NCBI GenBank assembly: GCA_903829565.1
Contig: CAIKQM010000716.1
Location: 1-10,847, forward strand
DNA from: an uncultured Planctomycetota bacterium
GTDB lineage: Bacteria; Planctomycetota; UBA1135; GCA-002686595
Length of the DNA: 10,847 bases
Reading direction: 5' to 3'
Part shown: piece by piece, positions 6,937-10,847 of the stretch
Position numbering within the stretch: position 1 is the stretch's first letter
Layout: every line of letters begins with the position of its first letter
The notes under the pieces: generated by a model
Seen by the model: the letters and a program-made list of their open reading frames with translations, nothing else
Told to the model about the DNA's origin: nothing
Database searches by the model: none
Position numbers and translations under genes: made by a program

Positions 6937-6960
6937 CGGTGGTCTATAAAGGTACCACCG
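6937..6960. promoter_or_regulatory. dyad upstream of the secreted C-terminal-module gene (candidate operator)
   Basis: CGGTGGT (6937-6943) and ACCACCG (6954-6960) form a perfect 7-bp inverted repeat around an A/T-rich centre that reads ACCTTTATAG on the minus strand. It lies about 90 bp upstream of the ATG at 6847, in the only A/T-rich part of this 196-bp spacer. A TATAGA there could be a -10 element, but I see no matching -35. An operator over a promoter is one reading; a sulfatase mRNA 3' hairpin is another. Confidence 0.35.
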
Positions 6961-6997
6961 TGCCGCCTTTTCCGTAACTCCCCGTGCCAGCGTTCCA

Positions 6998-7015
6998 CAG
7001 TCCGGTACCGGGCTG
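6998..7015. terminator. near-perfect 18-bp palindrome past the sulfatase stop (candidate terminator or site)
   Basis: CAGTCCGGTACCGGGCTG is palindromic except for one T.G position, with a perfect CCGGTACCGG core. It lies 28 bp beyond the sulfatase stop codon on the minus strand. No T run follows it, so an intrinsic terminator is uncertain, and a protein-binding palindrome is equally possible. The rest of the 6848-7043 spacer shows no gene. Confidence 0.3.
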
Positions 7016-7043
7016 AATCCCTATGTCTCGACAGGAAACGAAG

Positions 7044-8588
7044 TTAGCGCGCGATCACCAGCGGAGGGGCGCCGCAGCGCCCGCAGGGTGACAACTCGTC
7101 ACTGCGCAATTGCGGGTGGCTGGGGCAGAACCAGCTCCAGCGCGAGTCTAGGTAGGCCGACGCACCGCCAGCGTAGCCCAGCTTGTCCAACGCCGCGCGG
7201 ATCGAGGCGCTATCGGCGCCGCTTTCGGGAGGGAACGGAGCCAGCACGAAACCGCCCCGTTCGGCTAGCAGCTTCTGCAGCGCGGCGACGCGCTCAGGTT
7301 CCTGTGCATACAGGTTGGTTTGCTCGCGCGGATCTACACGCAAGTGGAACAGCTCCGAAGCCTGCGGCATGTGCGGCCTCCACAAGAGCTTCCAGCCATC
7401 GTGCACCACTCCGTACACGAAAGCATCCTGCGGCCGCGCCTCGACCATTTTGGCATTGAGGTCGTAGCCATTGATCTGATCCATGTAGGCCGCGCGCGGT
7501 GCTTCCGCGGCACCCTTCATCAAGCCCAACAGGCTGCGACCGCTGCCTCCTTCGGGCGTAGCCACCTGCACCAAATCCCAGATCGTCGGCGCGATGTCGC
7601 AACTGCGCACAGTGGCCTCGACCACACTCTTGGGTACGCCCGGGCCCGCGATGATGAGCGGTGTGTGCACCTGCTCTTGGTAGAGAATGCGGTGGTACTC
7701 CCAGCCGTGATCGCCCAGGCCTTCGCCGTGATCCGCCACGACCACCACGATGGTGTTGTCGAGCTCGCCGCGTTCCTCCAAGCGTTGCAGCACGCGACCA
7801 AATTGCTGGTCCACGTACGACACCTCGGCTCCGTACAGTTCGCGCGACGGCAGCAACAACCCGTTCGCATCGCGCGGCAGGTTGGCTGGCAGCGCCTCCG
7901 CGGGCGGCAGCTTGACCGGGTCATGCGGATCCCAGTAATGCAGCCACAAGAAGAACGGGCGCTCGTCCCTCGACAACTCATCGACCACAAGATTCGTGGT
8001 CTCGTCGCTACGGCGCTGCAAGGTTTGCAGATCCCACGAAATCGTGCCCGCGCGGCTGGGCGCCATCACGCCATCGAAACTTTCAAAACGTTCGAAGCCG
8101 CGGGCAAAGCCAAAGAACCCCGAGACTGGAAAGGCTGAGTGAATCGCGGCTGTGTGCCAACCGGCGTCCTGCAAGGTCGTGGCCAGACTCGGCACCGTGC
8201 TCGGCAGCTTGTACCCCGACAAGCCGGACAGCACGCGCAGCCCGTGTTCCGGATTGTCGCGCCCAGTGAGAATCGTGGCATGCGATACCGGTGTGACCGC
8301 CGCGGACACATACGCATCGCGGAAGAGCACACCGCGCTCCGCCAGCGCGTCCAGCACGGGGGTCGCTCCGGGCCGCGCTCCGTAGCACGACAAAAAGTCA
8401 GCCCGCGTCGTGTCTAGGGTCACGAGCAGCACATTCGGCCGGCGCGGTTCGTCGCGGCAAGCGCTGCACACGAGGAGCAGGCACAGCGCGTGGACCAAGG
8501 AGTACACGAGGGTGAGTGAGGTACGACGGGAGGTGCGGTACACGGGCACAGGATACACAGGCACAGGGTACTGGATTGCAAGCGCCAC
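7044..8588 (-). CDS. sulfatase-fold lipoprotein (alkaline phosphatase superfamily) with C-terminal metal-binding-like motif
   Basis: Probable hydrolase of the sulfatase family (PF00884), exported and lipid-anchored. Numbered from the GTG at 8588 (AGAGG 3 nt upstream), it has 514 residues. The lipoprotein signal, RTSRRTSLTLVYSLVHALCL up to CSAC (C44), would fit better from the GTG at 8543, giving 499 residues. Superfamily landmarks are NVLLVTLDTTRAD (metal ligand D59), the active-site loop TPVSHATILTG (99-109), HYWDPHDP (217-224), and VVADHGEGLGDHG (283-295, D286 and H287). The position of the Cys or Ser that becomes formylglycine in true sulfatases appears to be Thr99, so sulfatase activity is doubtful; a phosphatase or phosphodiesterase is possible. 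The tail at 484-511 reads WFCPSHP, then CGRCG, like a heavy-metal-binding HMBD domain. The gene is divergent from the repeat-lipoprotein gene, with only 22 bp between the two starts as called. Substrate is unknown. Confidence 0.9.
   Translation of the reverse strand: MALAIQYPVPVYPVPVYRTSRRTSLTLVYSLVHALCLLLVCSACRDEPRRPNVLLVTLDTTRADFLSCYGARPGATPVLDALAERGVLFRDAYVSAAVTPVSHATILTGRDNPEHGLRVLSGLSGYKLPSTVPSLATTLQDAGWHTAAIHSAFPVSGFFGFARGFERFESFDGVMAPSRAGTISWDLQTLQRRSDETTNLVVDELSRDERPFFLWLHYWDPHDPVKLPPAEALPANLPRDANGLLLPSRELYGAEVSYVDQQFGRVLQRLEERGELDNTIVVVVADHGEGLGDHGWEYHRILYQEQVHTPLIIAGPGVPKSVVEATVRSCDIAPTIWDLVQVATPEGGSGRSLLGLMKGAAEAPRAAYMDQINGYDLNAKMVEARPQDAFVYGVVHDGWKLLWRPHMPQASELFHLRVDPREQTNLYAQEPERVAALQKLLAERGGFVLAPFPPESGADSASIRAALDKLGYAGGASAYLDSRWSWFCPSHPQLRSDELSPCGRCGAPPLVIAR
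8539..8568. repeat. two tandem 15-bp direct repeats at the sulfatase 5' end
   Basis: TACACGGGCACAGGA (8539-8553) is followed directly by TACACAGGCACAGGG (8554-8568), 13 of 15 bases identical, and then another TAC. On the minus strand they encode PVPVYPVPVY if translation starts at 8588. If it starts at the GTG at 8543 or later, they lie in the divergent control region and could be a regulator site. A palindromic TTGCAA at 8576-8581 lies next to them. Confidence 0.6.
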
Positions 8589-8610
8589 TAGCCTCTAAGA
8601 TCGCTGCGCT

Positions 8611-9653
8611 ATGACTGCCCGCCTCGCCTGCGCCGCTGTCTGTCTCGCTCTCCTCGCCAGCGCCTGTGATGGCGGTGGTTCCAAGCCGCCCGCGCCGCCG
8701 CGTGATGGGGCTTGGGTGGAGTGGTACGACGCGGCCCAAACCAAAAAACGCTCCGAAGGTCTGTACGCCAACGGCCAGCCCAACGGGCCGTGGTCGTATT
8801 GGCACGAGACGGGTGCGCTGGGCTTGCAAGGTGTGCAGCTCAATGGCCAGTACCACGGCACCTGGCTCGAGAATTACCCCAGCGGCGTCAAGCGCAGCGA
8901 AAAGTCGTGGAAGACCGGCGTGCAAGATGGTGATGAAAGCACCTTCTACGAAAACGGCGCGCCGCACGAGACCGCGCGTTGGGTCGATGGCCGGCGGCAG
9001 GGCGCCTATGTCGAGCGCTACGCCAATGGGAACTTGAAGCGTCAAGGCGAGTACCTCGACGGAGCGCAACACGGCCGCTGGACCGTGTACTACGAGTCGG
9101 GCGCCAAACAACTGGAGGCGGCGTGGGACAAGGGCCGTCAAACGGGGCCGTTTACCGATTGGTTTGACAACGGCACGCCACGCGCCAAAGGCGAGGCGGT
9201 GGATGGCAAGTGGCAAGGCCCCTTTGCCGAGTATTGGCCCAACGGCCAAGCCAAGCGCGAAGGCACCTATGCAGCCGGTGTGCAAGAAGGCCTGTGGACG
9301 GCTTGGTTTGAGAACGGCAACAAGGCATCTCAAGGCGAGTACCGCGCCGGTCAGCAAGAAGGTCCTTGGAGTGCTTGGCACGCCGATGGCTCGCTCCACA
9401 TGGAGGGCGCGTATGCGGCAGGCCGCCAAGACGGCGAGTGGAGCGTGCGCCATCCGGGTGGCGCGTTGCACAAGCGTTTGGTCTATCGCGCCGGTGTGCC
9501 CGACGGTCCGGTGGAAGAGCGCGACCCTCAAGGCCGACTCGTGGTGCGCGGTCAGTTCGTGGCCGGCGCGCAAGACGGTGAGTGGACCTTCTACTTGGAA
9601 GACGGCACACCGGATCCGGACAAGAGTGGCACCTACAAGCAAGGCGTGAAGCA

Positions 9654-9657
<4 letters not shown>
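8611..9657 (+). CDS. lipoprotein with 13 MORN_2-like repeats
   Basis: A 348-residue envelope protein. MTARLACAAVCLALLASAC is a lipoprotein signal with the modified cysteine at C19, followed by a Gly/Pro linker. From residue 33 to the end the protein is entirely tandem repeats of the form GxWxxWyxnGxxxxxGxyxxGxxxG, the MORN_2 type found in YwqK-family proteins. Repeat 1 covers 33-58 (26 residues), repeats 2-12 are each exactly 24 residues (59-322), and repeat 13 covers 323-348 (26 residues). Such arrays form elongated beta-hairpin stacks and probably bind a partner or the envelope; no catalytic motif is present. YwqK proteins are often labelled antitoxins, but no toxin gene is adjacent. No strong ribosome site precedes the ATG. 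The stop overlaps the glyA start as ATGA, indicating one transcript and coupled translation. Function is not known. Confidence 0.9.
8707..9654 (+). repeat. coding tandem array with 72-bp period
   Basis: Thirteen diverged coding units run without interruption to the last sense codon; the inner eleven are 72 bp each and the first and last are 78 bp. DNA identity between units is modest and mostly limited to Gly, Trp and Asn-Gly codons, so the array looks old and selected at the protein level rather than recently amplified. Confidence 0.85.

Positions 9658-10847
<1,190 letters not shown>

Overview
The window looks like chromosomal DNA of a free-living, high-GC bacterium with a large secretome, most probably a member of the Planctomycetota. 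The evidence is a secreted protein whose C-terminal Cys/Gly-rich module (FGDGSGTACPCGN near its start, YQVWYRN near its end) is of a kind I recognise from planctomycete secretomes, a related Cys-free module on a multiheme cytochrome c, and an AsmA-like anchored protein, a sulfatase-fold lipoprotein and lamin-tail-domain proteins in one neighbourhood. Start codons are mixed (ATG, GTG, TTG) and Shine-Dalgarno sites are mostly weak. This assignment is inference from family knowledge, not a database result. No mobile element, CRISPR array, rRNA, tRNA or defence system was found.

Layout. 1-1824 (+): 3' part of a GAF/AAA+/Fis sigma-54 activator, cut by the window edge. 1837-2655 and 2681-4741 (-): a probable operon in which a secreted pentaheme cytochrome c is followed by an AsmA-like membrane-anchored protein; it converges on the sigma-54 activator with only 12 bp between stop codons. 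4742-4957: divergent intergenic region. 4958-5605 (+): secreted lamin-tail-domain protein with a TTG start. 5606-5713: convergent spacer holding a compact multi-helix element. 5714-6847 (-): second secreted lamin-tail-like protein, carrying the C-terminal module. 6848-7043: intergenic region with two palindromes. 7044-8588 (-): sulfatase-fold lipoprotein ending in a heavy-metal-binding-like CPSH/CGRCG motif. 8589-8610: very short divergent spacer, with direct repeats just inside the sulfatase 5' end. 8611-9657 (+): lipoprotein made almost entirely of 24-residue MORN_2-like repeats. 9654 to the end (+): glyA, overlapping the lipoprotein gene by ATGA and cut by the window edge.

How the genes may work together. 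Most products are exported or envelope-anchored; the sigma-54 activator and GlyA are cytoplasmic. Nothing shows that the secreted proteins form a single pathway. The most interesting items are the cloverleaf-like element at 5618-5710, the sulfatase/metal-binding fusion, the shared C-terminal module on otherwise unrelated secreted proteins, and the translationally coupled repeat-lipoprotein/glyA pair. I see no clearly new multi-gene system; the RNA-like element is the best candidate for something undescribed.
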